Assembly (NCBI GenBank): GCA_933822405.4
Contig: CAKOGP040000668.1
Location: 124,001-188,000, forward strand
Reading direction: 5' to 3'
Source: Cylindrotheca closterium
Taxonomy: Eukaryota > Bacillariophyta > Bacillariophyceae > Bacillariales > Bacillariaceae
Length of the DNA: 64,000 nucleotides
Of this stretch, positions 54,634 to 64,000 are shown piece after piece (positions within the stretch are counted from its first letter, which is position 1; each line of letters opens with the position of its first letter). Below the pieces are notes generated by a model. That model ran no database searches and was not told the origin of the DNA. It worked only from the letters and a program-made list of their open reading frames with translations. A program made the position numbers and the translations under genes.

Positions 54634-55245
54634 ATGGCAACATTAGGAACACACCCTGCGCTATTCAGTGCCAGCCCAAGCTTTGACGAAGATGATTACT
54701 CACAGTCAACGGATTACTCCTACTCGACTACGTCTATTCGTTCCTCCATGACTGGATCCTTTCGAGACGACTCGGTGGGTGACTCGGGCATAGATAGCCC
54801 TACCCGAAAACCTCTGACGCCGTTTCAAAACTCCTTCTCAACTCTGGCAGGCTTGGCATCATCCAACAATAAAAAATCGTCCATGCCTTTTGGCATGCAA
54901 TCACCAGGGACCAAGGCAAAGAAGAAGGCGGATATTGATCGAGCGAAACGAACTATTGAACGTCTGAATCAGGCCGAGATGCAACTCAAAATGAAAGTTT
55001 GCTACACGGACAATAATGATGGAAGGTCGTCGTTGTCCTCCAAAAAAGGGAAGAAGAAAAAGGGCAAACAGGAAAATTCTGAAATCAAACTAAAACTGAG
55101 TCAGATTGATATTGCTCGGAACTTTTATCAGAGGCGTATCAATCAGAATTCTGTGGCTGGACCTGTGCCTTTGGAGATACTGAACATTGTCAAGAGCGTC
55201 TCTGCCCCACCTCAGCAACCGATATCCTCTAGAGGGGTTGTATAA
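54634..55245 (+). CDS. Basic orphan with predicted helical region
   Basis: A 203-residue frame from the ATG at 54634. The N-terminal 80 residues are Ser/Asp/Tyr-rich. The middle has a Lys-rich helix (KKKADIDRAKRTIERLNQAE) and a Lys run (KKGKKKKGKQENSE), then KLKLSQIDIARNFYQRRINQ. It ends shortly after SAPPQQPISSRG. A second open frame overlaps the end (55187-55483, ...YPLEGLYKEERDFF...) and could be a frame-shifted or differently spliced continuation, but no clear splice pair was found. No family recognised. Confidence 0.6.
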   Translation: MATLGTHPALFSASPSFDEDDYSQSTDYSYSTTSIRSSMTGSFRDDSVGDSGIDSPTRKPLTPFQNSFSTLAGLASSNNKKSSMPFGMQSPGTKAKKKADIDRAKRTIERLNQAEMQLKMKVCYTDNNDGRSSLSSKKGKKKKGKQENSEIKLKLSQIDIARNFYQRRINQNSVAGPVPLEILNIVKSVSAPPQQPISSRGVV

Positions 55246-55781
55246 AGAGGAGCGAGATTTTTTCACTAGAGCTTCCTTGACATACAAGGGAGCACAAGTG
55301 AATGCACGATTTGCAAACTCTGGTGGTGATGGTAGGCACGATGGTACTGGCCTTGTGAACTCTCACACGTTAGGCGAACAAATGGCATTTGTTCCTCTGC
55401 CGTCCCATCGGTTTCCTCAAGTTGGAACCGCTACGACACTTTACCAGGTTATGGCTCTGCGGCCTCGCTACTACATTTTGTGACCAATTCACTCAACGAC
55501 CCAAAGACAACGAAGCGCGCTAACGCATTCAGTTAAAAGTTAGCAAACTACCACCCAACGTATTTGTAATCTGTTTCAGTACATATGGAATGTAATCTCT
55601 GAAGACTTGTCGACATCTTCAGCACGGCTGAGAGTGTTGTTGATGGTGTTTCCGTCCTTTATCAATTTGAATAAAAAGAAAATCGAGCCTATACTTATCT
55701 TAGGATACACATCTTCTTAAATATTACAATTTTATCAAATCGGTTCATAATACGTAACTTGCTAATGGAATCGCATTTACA
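55246..55781. other. Intergenic with an unassigned open frame
   Basis: A plus-strand frame continues to 55483 in a different phase from the preceding gene. It may be an unrecognised C-terminal exon. Otherwise nothing was seen. Confidence 0.35.
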
Positions 55782-56636
55782 CTATTGGTTACGGCTTGGT
55801 TCCAATTTGCGCTTCAACACATGACTAGTACTGCTGCGGCTGGAAACAGCTTCAGGAATGTGATTTACCCTTCCCTGATCGTTTTGACTCCTTGCCGCAC
55901 AAGCTGCCAATTTCAAGTAGAAGTACGAGCCCAGGCGCTGGATGTCAGCATTCGCATCAAAGATTTGCATGGATTTCATGACAAAGGCAAGACACTCTTC
56001 AATGACCTCAGTATTGTGAGTCAAGGAGGACGCAACGTTGCTCAAAGCTGCAAAGGCAGCCTTGATCATTGGAAGAAACCAATGTTCTTCGCAGGCTTCC
56101 ATGAGAATGCGGGTCCCACCATGCTGCAAAAAGGACTTGTGGCCGGTGGTTGGCATGTGGAATAGCAATACTTTCAGCACGTCTGTGGCGAGGGACACAA
56201 GTGTAGTCGACTTCTTCCATTGAGTCATGGCCTTCAATATGGTAGAAATTGCATCGAGGCGTACAAAGGCATCTACCAAGGTTTGCACCCGGCGCTCGTT
56301 TTGGGCCTCTTTTGCAAAGACTTCTCGGATCGAACGGATGGCTTGAATGGCTTCTGTTTGGGATTGACAAGTCGCAAAGACTTGCATGATAGTATAGGGA
56401 GCCATAACTTTTTGGCTTCCGATAACGACCTTGATAATGTCATATTTGGTGTGAACAAGTGCCGCCTCGGTGGAATGTTTAGAGGACAGAAGGGGGCGCT
56501 TACTGGAGGATGAAGCAGCAGACATAGTGGGCTTGATAACAGCATCAGCATTAGTGGATGATTCAGCAGGCCTTGAGGTCACTTGTTCCATGTGCTGTGG
56601 AAGGACAATGCGGCGCTTCTTGAATGGGGCTGTCAT
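55782..56636 (-). CDS. Armadillo-like helical-repeat protein, tandem copy 1
   Basis: A 284-residue frame from the ATG at 56636, chosen because its paralogue starts at the same place (M-x-x-x-FKKRRIVLPQHME). That N-terminus is a likely nuclear-localisation patch. The rest is a series of amphipathic helices resembling armadillo/HEAT repeats: TIMQVFATCQSQTEAIQAI, then VDAFVRLDAISTILKAMTQW, then ATDVLKVLLFHMP, then GGTRILMEACEEHW, AAFAALSNVASSLTHN and ECLAFVMKSMQIF. No enzymatic motif. Likely a protein-interaction scaffold. It is about 70% similar by eye to the copy at 57542-58381, and both lie on the same strand. Confidence 0.78.
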   Translation of the reverse strand: MTAPFKKRRIVLPQHMEQVTSRPAESSTNADAVIKPTMSAASSSSKRPLLSSKHSTEAALVHTKYDIIKVVIGSQKVMAPYTIMQVFATCQSQTEAIQAIRSIREVFAKEAQNERRVQTLVDAFVRLDAISTILKAMTQWKKSTTLVSLATDVLKVLLFHMPTTGHKSFLQHGGTRILMEACEEHWFLPMIKAAFAALSNVASSLTHNTEVIEECLAFVMKSMQIFDANADIQRLGSYFYLKLAACAARSQNDQGRVNHIPEAVSSRSSTSHVLKRKLEPSRNQ

Positions 56637-57541
56637 TTTGATTTTGGTTCGTTTGTTCCTAATCTGCCTAGCTTTTTCTGATTTGTGAATACGTTCCTTT
56701 TTACAGTATTGGTCTCGCAATCAACAATCATCCTTGCAATCAATCATCGGTAGCATTTCTTGTCAAAAGGCCCCCAAGATCAAAGCACTTGAAGTTGACA
56801 AATCCCTGTATTCTCTGCGTTCTCAAATGCCATTTTTATATGTCCGAAATTAGGTCCAACCATGAAAGAAGCCGAAAAAAGCACGATTTGTATTGGTTGT
56901 TTTGACCCGCCGCATTTCTTCTCAAGGGCGAAAATACTGCACCAAAGTGTATAAAAAGGGTAAGACTGGCACATCCAATAAGTGAACTTGGACCACCGTA
57001 ATGTAATTCTGGATTCTTTATATCGGGCATGCATGTCCACCGAAGACCAAAGTGCCAAATTACCACTTGTGAAGGATTATCATGCCAATTTTACAGCACA
57101 TCCTGTGCCGGTAGAGCCTCTGGCACTTACGCACTCTGACTGGTATCATACCTGGTACGCAGTCTTCGCAAACGAACCCGCACTTTCTTGAGCAGACTCG
57201 TGCACCAACATGGTAAAATAGTCAGGTAGTCGCGAGTCAATACAAAAGTGCCCCCCGTCATATCTTCTCAGTGGGGCGCATAAAGTGTTGGACTGGCACA
57301 TCCTCATGTTTTAATCCCACCACACTGCTACCTACAGTATTTGTAAGCCATATCGGTATTGCATACAAAGTCTGAACACTTGATGTCATCTTCATGGCAG
57401 CCAGGTTCCAGTCTTTTATCGGAGTCTTAAAAAGCCAATCTCGGTAGTTATTGGTATCTTGCAAAGCTTTATAGTTGTATTATACAATCAATTCACGTCA
57501 AAGTTACATTGAAAATCGTATTATTTGCACCAATCCATCAA
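56637..57541. other. Spacer between the two armadillo-like genes
   Basis: Contains the 5' flank of copy 1 and the 3' flank of copy 2. Short blocks repeat (GACTGGCACATCC at about 56965 and 57287, each shortly after a TATAAA/CATAAA-like GTGT box), probably remnants of the duplicated flank. No gene was seen. Confidence 0.5.
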
Positions 57542-58381
57542 TTAGTTGTTGCTTGGTTCCAATTTGCGCTTCAACGCATGGCAGCTGCTGGCAACAGCAC
57601 CACGAGTGTGCGCTATCCTTCCTAGATTATTTTGACTCCTAGCCGCACAAGCTGCCAATTTCAAGTAAAAGTACGATCCGAAGCGTTGAATTTCAGCATC
57701 GCCACTAAAAAGTTGCATGGCTTTCATTGCAAAGGCAAGACACTCCTGAATGACCACGGTATTGCCAGTCAACGATGATGCCGCATTGGTCAAAGCTGCA
57801 AAGGCGGCCTTGATCATTGGAAGAAACCAATGTTCTTGACAGGCTTCCATGATAATGCGGGTCCCACAATGTTGCAAAAAGGACTTGTGGCCGGTGGTTG
57901 GCATATGGAAAAGCAAGACTTTCAAAATGTCTGTGGCGAGCGAGACGAATTCGAGGGACTCGTTCCATTGAGTCATGGCCTTTAAGATGGTAGGAATTGC
58001 ATTGAGGTGTAGGAAGGTTTGTGTCAAGGTTTGCATTTGGCGATCGTCGTGTTCTTCGTTTGCAAAGAGTTCTTGGATCGAGCGGATGGCTTTCATGGCT
58101 TGTGAATTGGATTCACAAGTCTCAAAGACTTGCATGATAGTGTGGGCTATCATAACCTCTTGGGATTTAATCATGGCCTCGACGATGACAAGCTGGTTAT
58201 CAACAAGTGCTGCCTCGGTAGAATGCGAGGAGGATGGGAGGGGTCGCTTGCTTGCGGAGGAAACAGCCGCTGTTCTCTTGGGCTTGACAACATCAACAGT
58301 GATTGATGATGCAACGGGTTCAGCGATCACTTCCATGTGCTGTGGGAGTACAATGCGGCGCTTCTTGAATCGGGTTGCCAT
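57542..58381 (-). CDS. Armadillo-like helical-repeat protein, tandem copy 2
   Basis: A 279-residue frame from the ATG at 58381, paralogous to 55782-56636 along its full length. The N-terminal basic patch (ATRFKKRRIVLPQHMEV) and the helices match (TIMQVFETCESNSQAMKAI; LTQTFLHLNAIPTILKAMTQ; LFHMPTTGHKSFLQHCGTRI). The stretch around MPTTGHKSFLQH is identical in the two copies, whereas the N-terminal Ser/Lys linker differs. No enzymatic motif. Function unknown. Confidence 0.78.
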   Translation of the reverse strand: MATRFKKRRIVLPQHMEVIAEPVASSITVDVVKPKRTAAVSSASKRPLPSSSHSTEAALVDNQLVIVEAMIKSQEVMIAHTIMQVFETCESNSQAMKAIRSIQELFANEEHDDRQMQTLTQTFLHLNAIPTILKAMTQWNESLEFVSLATDILKVLLFHMPTTGHKSFLQHCGTRIIMEACQEHWFLPMIKAAFAALTNAASSLTGNTVVIQECLAFAMKAMQLFSGDAEIQRFGSYFYLKLAACAARSQNNLGRIAHTRGAVASSCHALKRKLEPSNN

Positions 58382-59611
58382 GTTGATTTTGGTTCGTTTG
58401 TTCAGGTTGTACGGGAATCACTGTTGTTGTTCTTCTCCAATTTTTTGTGAGGAAATCAAGCTCAAAATCACTGTCTTGTTGGGGGTCAATCGCCGAGGAA
58501 ACAAGTTTTCCAATAAGAAAGTTGTTAAGTATGAGCGACCTCGTTCTACCGAACGCATTTGTTCTCTGCGTTCCCGCGCAACTTTTACTTTCGAAGTTTG
58601 GTCGCAAACTAACGAAGTGAACGAAGTACATATTGTATCGGTATCCAGTTTCGGATGGATTCGGAGGCCGATATGCAAGCCACCAAGTGCCTCTTCTAGA
58701 AATTACTTTAGCACATTGAATATGGGAACAAGCTCCACCACTACCGGCGGTACCTGGTACCGTTCAGTGAGTTTTCGGTACCAGCCAGGTACCAGCCAGT
58801 ACCTCTTCATTTCGCACATTGCAAAGATCACCGAGAGAACATACCGGTAGAGACTGCCTAAAAAATGGCCGAACAATCACTTTCATATAATATATATATA
58901 TTCCTCTCGGCATAGAAAAAGACTTTCGCGCCGTTATAAGAGTAATACGGTAGAAGAGAATTTTGCTCAAGAAACTCCCACCTCCCACCTCCCACACCGT
59001 CCGGAAACGAGTACTCATACCAGCCAATCTACAGGTCTTCTTTTACACCCAAACAGCAGACACCAAATCAAACATGCATTTAGCCAGCAAGATCCTCCGA
59101 AAGCGACCTAACCCCAGATGTAACCCTGGAAGTGGCTCTGGACTATTGCAAGAGCTAACAAGAGTGCTACAAATGGCAGCCAGGAGCCTCAGGTCAATCT
59201 AAAATCAACTTGATTGCACAAGAGCGAGCGAAACGTGACTGTTCCGAACGGTAACGAAGGAGCATTGACATATCAAAAGTGCTGTAAAGCTGCAAGGTAC
59301 ATGGGTCCACAGGTCTTCGCCCTGTATCTGGCTGTGGTCATTCATGTGTCAAGCCACTTTTCCTAAGTTGTTGATGGTGGTTACCATACAACAACCTCCA
59401 ATCTTCGCCTCGCCAAGAAACGCGGGATTCGACTTCCTGGACTAACACGCAAGCGCGGCCGTTATACTTCCGAACAAAAATACGACAACGATTTTCAATT
59501 GCATGGTATTTTTGTCGAGGCTGGAAATAAGATAAGACACATAAACCCTAAGCTTTTCCTCATTCTTGATCATTGCTTGGCCAAGAGATAAGACTCTGTT
59601 TCATTTTCAAC
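58382..59611. other. 1.2-kb intergenic with clustered GGTACC motifs
   Basis: A tight cluster of GGTACC/CCAGGTACC palindromes lies at 58741-58803. No convincing coding region was seen. The right part is the 5' region of the mucin-like receptor. Confidence 0.5.
58748..58803. repeat. Cluster of GGTACC/CCAGGTACC short palindromes
   Basis: Reads as repeated CGGTACCTGGTACC, CGGTACCAGCCAGG, TACCAGCCAGTACC units within 60 bp. Similar motifs are scattered through other intergenic stretches of this window. Confidence 0.7.
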
Positions 59612-61609
59612 ATGGAAAACGAAAGAATCGATGAGCCTTCTTCATCAGATCAACACCATACCAGTAGTCCTAGACGAAGAAGAGATTCAAGACAATGTAA
59701 ACTCGCACCTGAGGAAAATTCCTTCAACCTTCGGAAATCTCGAATGAAGGCCAGGGTGCAGAGAGAACAGAAGCTACGAGACGCTAGGGCAGCAGTTGAA
59801 GCAAGGAAACGTCGAAACAGTAGTCGTCGAAATCATTCTGATGAAGATGAGATTGAAGAAAGTGGAACGACAGAAGATTGGAATACGTCAGATTCTCAGC
59901 GAAGCAGCAGTCGCCGAAACCATTCTGACGACGAGATTGAAGACAGTGGAGCGTCAGAAGACTGGCATACGTCAGATTCTCAGAATCACGAGAATAAGGA
60001 CGATGCCGAGATTGTCCCATTTGCAGCTGCAGAACCACTCCCGCATGCAAAGAATTTGTCAGAGGACAGCCAGATTGGTTCAGATGTCACCGCAACTCCG
60101 AATGGAACTGTCGCAGCATCATCTGCTGAAGTTGTGACAGGTGAAAGAAGGCGACATGATTCTAGTAGCAGCGACAGCAGCGAGGATGGAACTGAGGACG
60201 CAAGCGTCCTAAGTCTCCGGGCTGAAGCCACCCCCATTCATGACGATCCCCAACATGATCAAGGAGACAGTGCAGAACGTGGGAATCAAGATAGGGAAGA
60301 GCAGCTGCAGCAAGAACGCCGCCAGTCACATGAAAGACAAGTAAGGTCGTCATTAGAAGCCAAGAATCGCCAGAGGTTTCCCAGAAAGTGCAAACTCATT
60401 ACGGCTGCTCTTTTCGTTGCATTATTTGGCGGTGCTGGAGCCTTCTTTGCTATCCGAGCCACTGCGCCATCCAGCTTCCCCATGCCAGCCAAACGGATCT
60501 CGATAGCTCCAACATTTGCGCCATCACCTGAAGCTTCCGCACCTAAGACAGATCCTCCTACGCAAGAGCTAGTTTATGATCCACCATCATCTGAGGAATG
60601 TGAGACTATCAGTAGTGGGGGACGTCTTGAGGGTGAAGAAGGATTGCGAGTGAGTCGATACAATGTCGAATTGGATGTGGAATTGACTCCGACTGCAACA
60701 GTGGAGGATGCTTTAGATACCATGGCCAACGTGACACAACAAGTATTGATTCCAGATCTTGCGGGCTGTTTTGGTGCACAGCGTAATCTTTTGAGCCATT
60801 ATCAACTGCGTCGGAGTATGATGGATCCTAGCCCAAGGTACAATCCCAACCGTTATGCTATTGCCACGGGAAATTCGACAATTCGACTTGCTGTCGGCAG
60901 GAGTTGTGAGAGCGGAAGCGGTGGACCATGTATAGGTATCGATGTGATACTTTTTTTGGCTGCCAAGAATGCTGACGAAAAACAATTCGTCTTCCAGTCG
61001 CTCATAATTGAGATCTTTGGGCCAGATGACCTGGCCACTTCACTTAGTCTTGGTGCCGTTCTGGCGTCGATCAAGCTTATCGACGTGAAAATCAATTCTG
61101 AAACAGATACTCCAAGTGAGCTCCCAACCAACATGCCTACCATCTTGACATCAGAGCAGCCGTCAGATTTGCCCAGTTCGACTCCATCGAGAACACCCAC
61201 GAAGAGTCCAACTGCGGCACCAACACAGCTTCCAAGTCTTGGCCCAACCATACAACCATCCCAGATTCCGAGCGACCTGCCATCGATTACACCATCAACT
61301 GCGATGCCTTCCAGTGATCCTTCAGCACCCCCATCCCGAATACCAACACAGTCACCGTCGACTGACAGTCCAAGTGTAGATCCAACAAGTACAGTCATAC
61401 CCACGACAAATCCAACGGCATCGCAAGTACCGACGGTGACTCCGAATCCATCTGATACTCCAACACGAAAACCAACAGTAACACCATCGGAGGAGCCAAC
61501 ATCTGATCCAACCTCGATACCAGCGCTTCCTTCTCAACAACTTTTTCGATCGCCTACTTCCGTTCCGACGGAAGAGCCCGAAGTGGTGGTAGACTATTTC
61601 CCGGAATAA
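59612..61609 (+). CDS. Single-pass receptor-like protein with mucin-like tail
   Basis: A 665-residue single-exon frame from the ATG at 59612. The cytosolic part is charged and Ser/Arg-rich with an internal duplication (SSRRNHSDEDEIEESGTTED / SSRRNHSDDEIEDSGASEDW). One helix (KLITAALFVALFGGAGAFFA, about 262-285) precedes an ectodomain with ECETISSGG, VSRYNVELDVELTPTA, NPNRYAIATGNSTIRLAV and DVILFLAAKNADEKQF. This parallels the ectodomain block of the LRR gene at 12184 (EISLAAPVAT, NPLRYMIADAIQADATVL, FEIWLKGDETSFNLF). The rest is a Pro/Ser/Thr-rich stalk (TPTKSPTAAPTQLPS) of about 170 residues with no leucine-rich repeats and no cysteine cap. Presumed glycosylated surface protein. Confidence 0.82.
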   Translation: MENERIDEPSSSDQHHTSSPRRRRDSRQCKLAPEENSFNLRKSRMKARVQREQKLRDARAAVEARKRRNSSRRNHSDEDEIEESGTTEDWNTSDSQRSSSRRNHSDDEIEDSGASEDWHTSDSQNHENKDDAEIVPFAAAEPLPHAKNLSEDSQIGSDVTATPNGTVAASSAEVVTGERRRHDSSSSDSSEDGTEDASVLSLRAEATPIHDDPQHDQGDSAERGNQDREEQLQQERRQSHERQVRSSLEAKNRQRFPRKCKLITAALFVALFGGAGAFFAIRATAPSSFPMPAKRISIAPTFAPSPEASAPKTDPPTQELVYDPPSSEECETISSGGRLEGEEGLRVSRYNVELDVELTPTATVEDALDTMANVTQQVLIPDLAGCFGAQRNLLSHYQLRRSMMDPSPRYNPNRYAIATGNSTIRLAVGRSCESGSGGPCIGIDVILFLAAKNADEKQFVFQSLIIEIFGPDDLATSLSLGAVLASIKLIDVKINSETDTPSELPTNMPTILTSEQPSDLPSSTPSRTPTKSPTAAPTQLPSLGPTIQPSQIPSDLPSITPSTAMPSSDPSAPPSRIPTQSPSTDSPSVDPTSTVIPTTNPTASQVPTVTPNPSDTPTRKPTVTPSEEPTSDPTSIPALPSQQLFRSPTSVPTEEPEVVVDYFPE

Positions 61610-61842
61610 GTTGATGCAATCAGTCGAGCAATGGCCTTGATTCCAATTCCCACTTCTTGCCTAATTTGAATATGGTTGCTGTAAGAGTTTGGAAAGTCAT
61701 AGATGAGTTGGGAGTCATAATCCTTAATCATTTACCGAACTCTACAGTATTTATATCGCAACAAACTGAACAAGGCCACTATCTTCGCTCTAATGCCCAA
61801 CACGACTTGGACCTCTGACTAAGCTCTACAATCATCACATTT
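61610..61842. other. Short intergenic between convergent genes
   Basis: 3' flanks of the mucin-like receptor and the LITAF-like gene; nothing recognised. Confidence 0.4.
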
Positions 61843-62271
61843 TTAAGATCGCTCCTTGACGCCCACTCCCTCAAGTGGTTTGAGTGTAGCAAGCTTCTGG
61901 CCACAGTTTTGGCAGTAATGGTCAGTCTTCTTCATCTTGTCGACGACCAATGGAATCCAACAAATGGGAAAGAACACTACAGCGCCCACTGCCACAGCAC
62001 CCCAAGTCACTGCAGTTGGATAGGTCTTGGTCATGGTTCGAACGTTCTTCTTGGAACAGTGAGGACAGAATGGAAGGTTGGTAGGTTTTCGACGTCCTGC
62101 CAAGCACGGGTCCATCTCTAGGTTGTAGGTGTTCTGTTCTGAAGCTGGCTTGCCGCCACTAGGATTCTGGTCCATGACCACTCGAATATCAGTCTCATCG
62201 ACGCTGACGTAAGATGACTCAGCAAGCGAAGCTGCGCCTGTGGGCGTTTCTGTTTTGTTGCTGGATACCAT
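61843..62271 (-). CDS. LITAF-like zinc-ribbon membrane protein
   Basis: A 142-residue frame from the ATG at 62271, the usual size for the LITAF/CDIP family. The C-terminal domain has the split zinc site: LPFCPHCSKKNVRT (first knuckle), then a membrane-inserting hydrophobic segment (TWGAVAVGAVVFFPICWIPL), then HYCQNCGQKL (second knuckle). These proteins sit on the cytosolic face of endosomal and lysosomal membranes and act in trafficking. The N-terminal 65 residues are polar and variable and lack an obvious PPxY motif. Confidence 0.88.
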   Translation of the reverse strand: MVSSNKTETPTGAASLAESSYVSVDETDIRVVMDQNPSGGKPASEQNTYNLEMDPCLAGRRKPTNLPFCPHCSKKNVRTMTKTYPTAVTWGAVAVGAVVFFPICWIPLVVDKMKKTDHYCQNCGQKLATLKPLEGVGVKERS

Positions 62272-62917
62272 TTTGTGATTGTTATTTGTATTTGATATTG
62301 ATTTTATTTTGGTAAAATTTTGTGAGCGAATGAGATGTGGAGGGAGGTGTCGGATACCAGATTCTGCAAGACCAAGAGTAGTTCTCGTGTGTCGTGTGTT
62401 GTTTCCCGCGGAACAGCACAGAAAACGTGTTTCATTTTGCGCGTGAATGCGAGAGAATCAATCGAATCATGATTTTTCAGTCACGGGTGTCAGAATGCTT
62501 GTAGAGCAAAAGGGGTTGACCGTTTTTTACAATTTTGCGGCTTTGTGTAGAGCGCTGCGGTTCAACCTTTTTCTTTGCATTCAAAGAATTGAAGTTGTCT
62601 GGTGTGTCATCTACATTTTTAAAGTATAAAAAGGTGACTCTAGCAAGGATCCTTGACTCTAGACTTGCCGCCACAACAGCCATGAGATGATGATAAACCA
62701 ACAACGTGGAGACAGATCGGAAAAAGAGTGTTTTTCTTCTAAATATTAGTGTCTAGTATTTCAATCCACTGGCTTTTGTTGCCGTTCTCCCTTGTAAAAA
62801 TCGAGCAAGTTTTAGTGCGCACATCTACGGATATTCTTCTTCTTGCTTCGTTGCCTAAGTGAGTCACTTCCTGCCGCCAGTCGTGTATCGAATATGCACG
62901 ATTATCCACTTCCGATC
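62272..62917. other. Intergenic, nothing recognised
   Basis: 5' region of the LITAF-like gene and 3' flank of the next gene. No RNA gene or repeat was seen. Confidence 0.4.
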
Positions 62918-63712
62918 TTAAGGAAGAAAACGATGATCATCCTTCACTTTTGGAGGCGGAGGGTTTTCCTTCTTGAGACGCTGTGCTTCGATGAAACTTG
63001 CTTGGCGCTTAAGAAATTGGTCTTCATGCTCGCGTTGAAGACCCTTCCATTGGTTCCTCAATTGAATGGCCCGTCCATCTCCGCCCCAATGCCGAGACTC
63101 TGATTTTGATGCACCCGATTGATCTGAGTCTAGAACATCAATGGCTTGAAACAAGGCTTCTGCCTCATTGTCAATTTTCTGAACTTTGACATCATCCTTT
63201 TCGTGGATAACTCGATTTACCTGGCTGGCATCTTTACTGGACGGAGCTTCCACGCACTCCAGGCCGCTCGCAATCATGTGGTGTTCGTGGAGTCGCTCTA
63301 CAATGCGTTCCAAAGTCTCCATGCATGGTTTTCTTTCTTTGAGTGCATTGACAATATGTGCATTCTTTTTCTGATCAACGGCTTCCGAAAGAGAAAGATT
63401 CTGAATCCATTCATCCAGTTGTTCATCTTCTTCTCGTTTCTTTTGGTACAACCGTTCGTGCACCTGCTGCTCATCTTCTGCAGCCTGTTGGCGTAGCTTA
63501 CGAGCTAGTCGAAGATACTTTTCCGCTTCAGACTCGCCTTCTGAGGAGGAGACATCCTTTTTCTTGTAGTCCGGACTAGTTCTGCTGACTTGTAGAGCCG
63601 TGCCTGCGAGACGATAAGAGCTTGTGGTACCGGCGTTACCTTGCAAGAGGGCTTGTACGTTTGGGCACGTCAAGAGGGCAATCAATCCAAAGGAAAGCAG
63701 CTGTTTCATCAT
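62918..63712 (-). CDS. Secreted or organelle-targeted coiled-coil orphan
   Basis: A 264-residue frame; adjacent ATGs at 63712 and 63709 give a signal peptide (MMKQLLSFGLIALLTCPNVQA), and the open frame upstream is not protein-like. No AF motif follows the cleavage site, so plastid targeting is not indicated. The body is highly charged and helical (SEAEKYLRLARKLRQQAAED, ERLYQKKREEDEQLDEWIQN), consistent with coiled coil. The C-terminus has WKGLQREHEDQFLKRQASF and a Pro-rich end. No domain recognised; function unknown. Confidence 0.68.
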   Translation of the reverse strand: MMKQLLSFGLIALLTCPNVQALLQGNAGTTSSYRLAGTALQVSRTSPDYKKKDVSSSEGESEAEKYLRLARKLRQQAAEDEQQVHERLYQKKREEDEQLDEWIQNLSLSEAVDQKKNAHIVNALKERKPCMETLERIVERLHEHHMIASGLECVEAPSSKDASQVNRVIHEKDDVKVQKIDNEAEALFQAIDVLDSDQSGASKSESRHWGGDGRAIQLRNQWKGLQREHEDQFLKRQASFIEAQRLKKENPPPPKVKDDHRFLP

Positions 63713-64000
63713 GATGCGAAGGTGTTCTTTTTTTATAGTATTATGGCGTAATACGCATAAAAATATGGGAAGTGATCGAAGATTCACATCAACTGTCCCC
63801 CCGTTGACTTGCAACGATATGGTTTATCGTTGACATCTAGCAGTCAAAGAAGTCGGCAACCGTCGAATCAGAACATCAATCAATCGTGATGATCATATTC
63901 TGATCTGCCTGGCTACCAAAGTACCGGTACACTATTGGTGGGAATATCGGTATGCATCTCACAGAGGCTATCCCTACCTAGAGTAGTAACCTAGTCGTAT
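63713..64000. other. Right-edge intergenic
   Basis: No coding signal. A GTACCGGTAC palindrome is at about 63920-63929. Confidence 0.4.

Noticed and set aside
55187..55483. Separate gene after the basic orphan
   Set aside because: It overlaps the preceding gene, lacks a supported start and may be an unplaced exon; evidence too weak to call.

Overview
The window reads as nuclear DNA of a pennate diatom. Several things point there. Plastid-type signal peptides with an 'AF' cleavage motif occur (glutaredoxin, LxEAFAP; the left-edge membrane protein, ASAF). There are transmembrane leucine-rich-repeat proteins with P/T-rich linkers, DUF6824-type domains, an FEA-like surface protein, short GT-AG introns of about 60-230 nt, and many tandem paralogues and asparagine/glutamine runs. 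The species cannot be fixed from sequence alone; the style resembles Seminavis or Nitzschia-like pennates.

Layout. 1-5.3 kb: an edge-truncated polytopic membrane protein (weakly bestrophin-like), a selenoprotein W whose first exon carries an in-frame TGA, and two diatom orphans. 5.6-7.1 kb: a 1.5-kb element bounded by perfect 29-bp inverted repeats. 7.3-11.9 kb: a MAPKK-like kinase, a plastid glutaredoxin-like protein, a small secreted Cys-rich protein and an acidic orphan. 12.2-16.0 kb: an 11-exon transmembrane LRR protein whose repeats coincide with phase-1 exons. 16.7-22.3 kb: a 5.6-kb DNA transposon with TIRs of about 134 bp and a transposase broken by a -1 frame change. 23.1-26 kb: a CRAL-TRIO/DUF6824 protein and a decayed relative of the LRR receptor's N-terminal half.

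26.7-33.3 kb: a four-member TPR-like family (two nearly identical tandem copies plus two diverged copies on the other strand) surrounding a DODA-type dioxygenase. 34-45.5 kb: an orphan, a second transmembrane LRR protein, three secreted Cys-rich proteins (two with GPI-like tails), an L-serine/threonine dehydratase and a five-exon sirtuin with a 25-nt micro-exon. 45.7-55 kb: a large RNase-H1-hybrid-binding/DUF6824/Cys-rich protein, an FEA-like surface protein, a poly-Asn orphan, dTDP-glucose 4,6-dehydratase and an orphan. 55.8-64 kb: a tandem pair of armadillo-like proteins, a mucin-like single-pass receptor that shares its ectodomain type with the LRR gene, a LITAF-like membrane protein and a secreted coiled-coil protein.

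The genes do not form a pathway. The common threads are lineage-specific family expansion (LRR/ectodomain receptors, TPR-like, ARM-like, DUF6824) and transposon insertion between genes. Exon boundaries were placed by eye from GT-AG consensus, frame and family alignment. Where several ATGs compete, the choice is stated.
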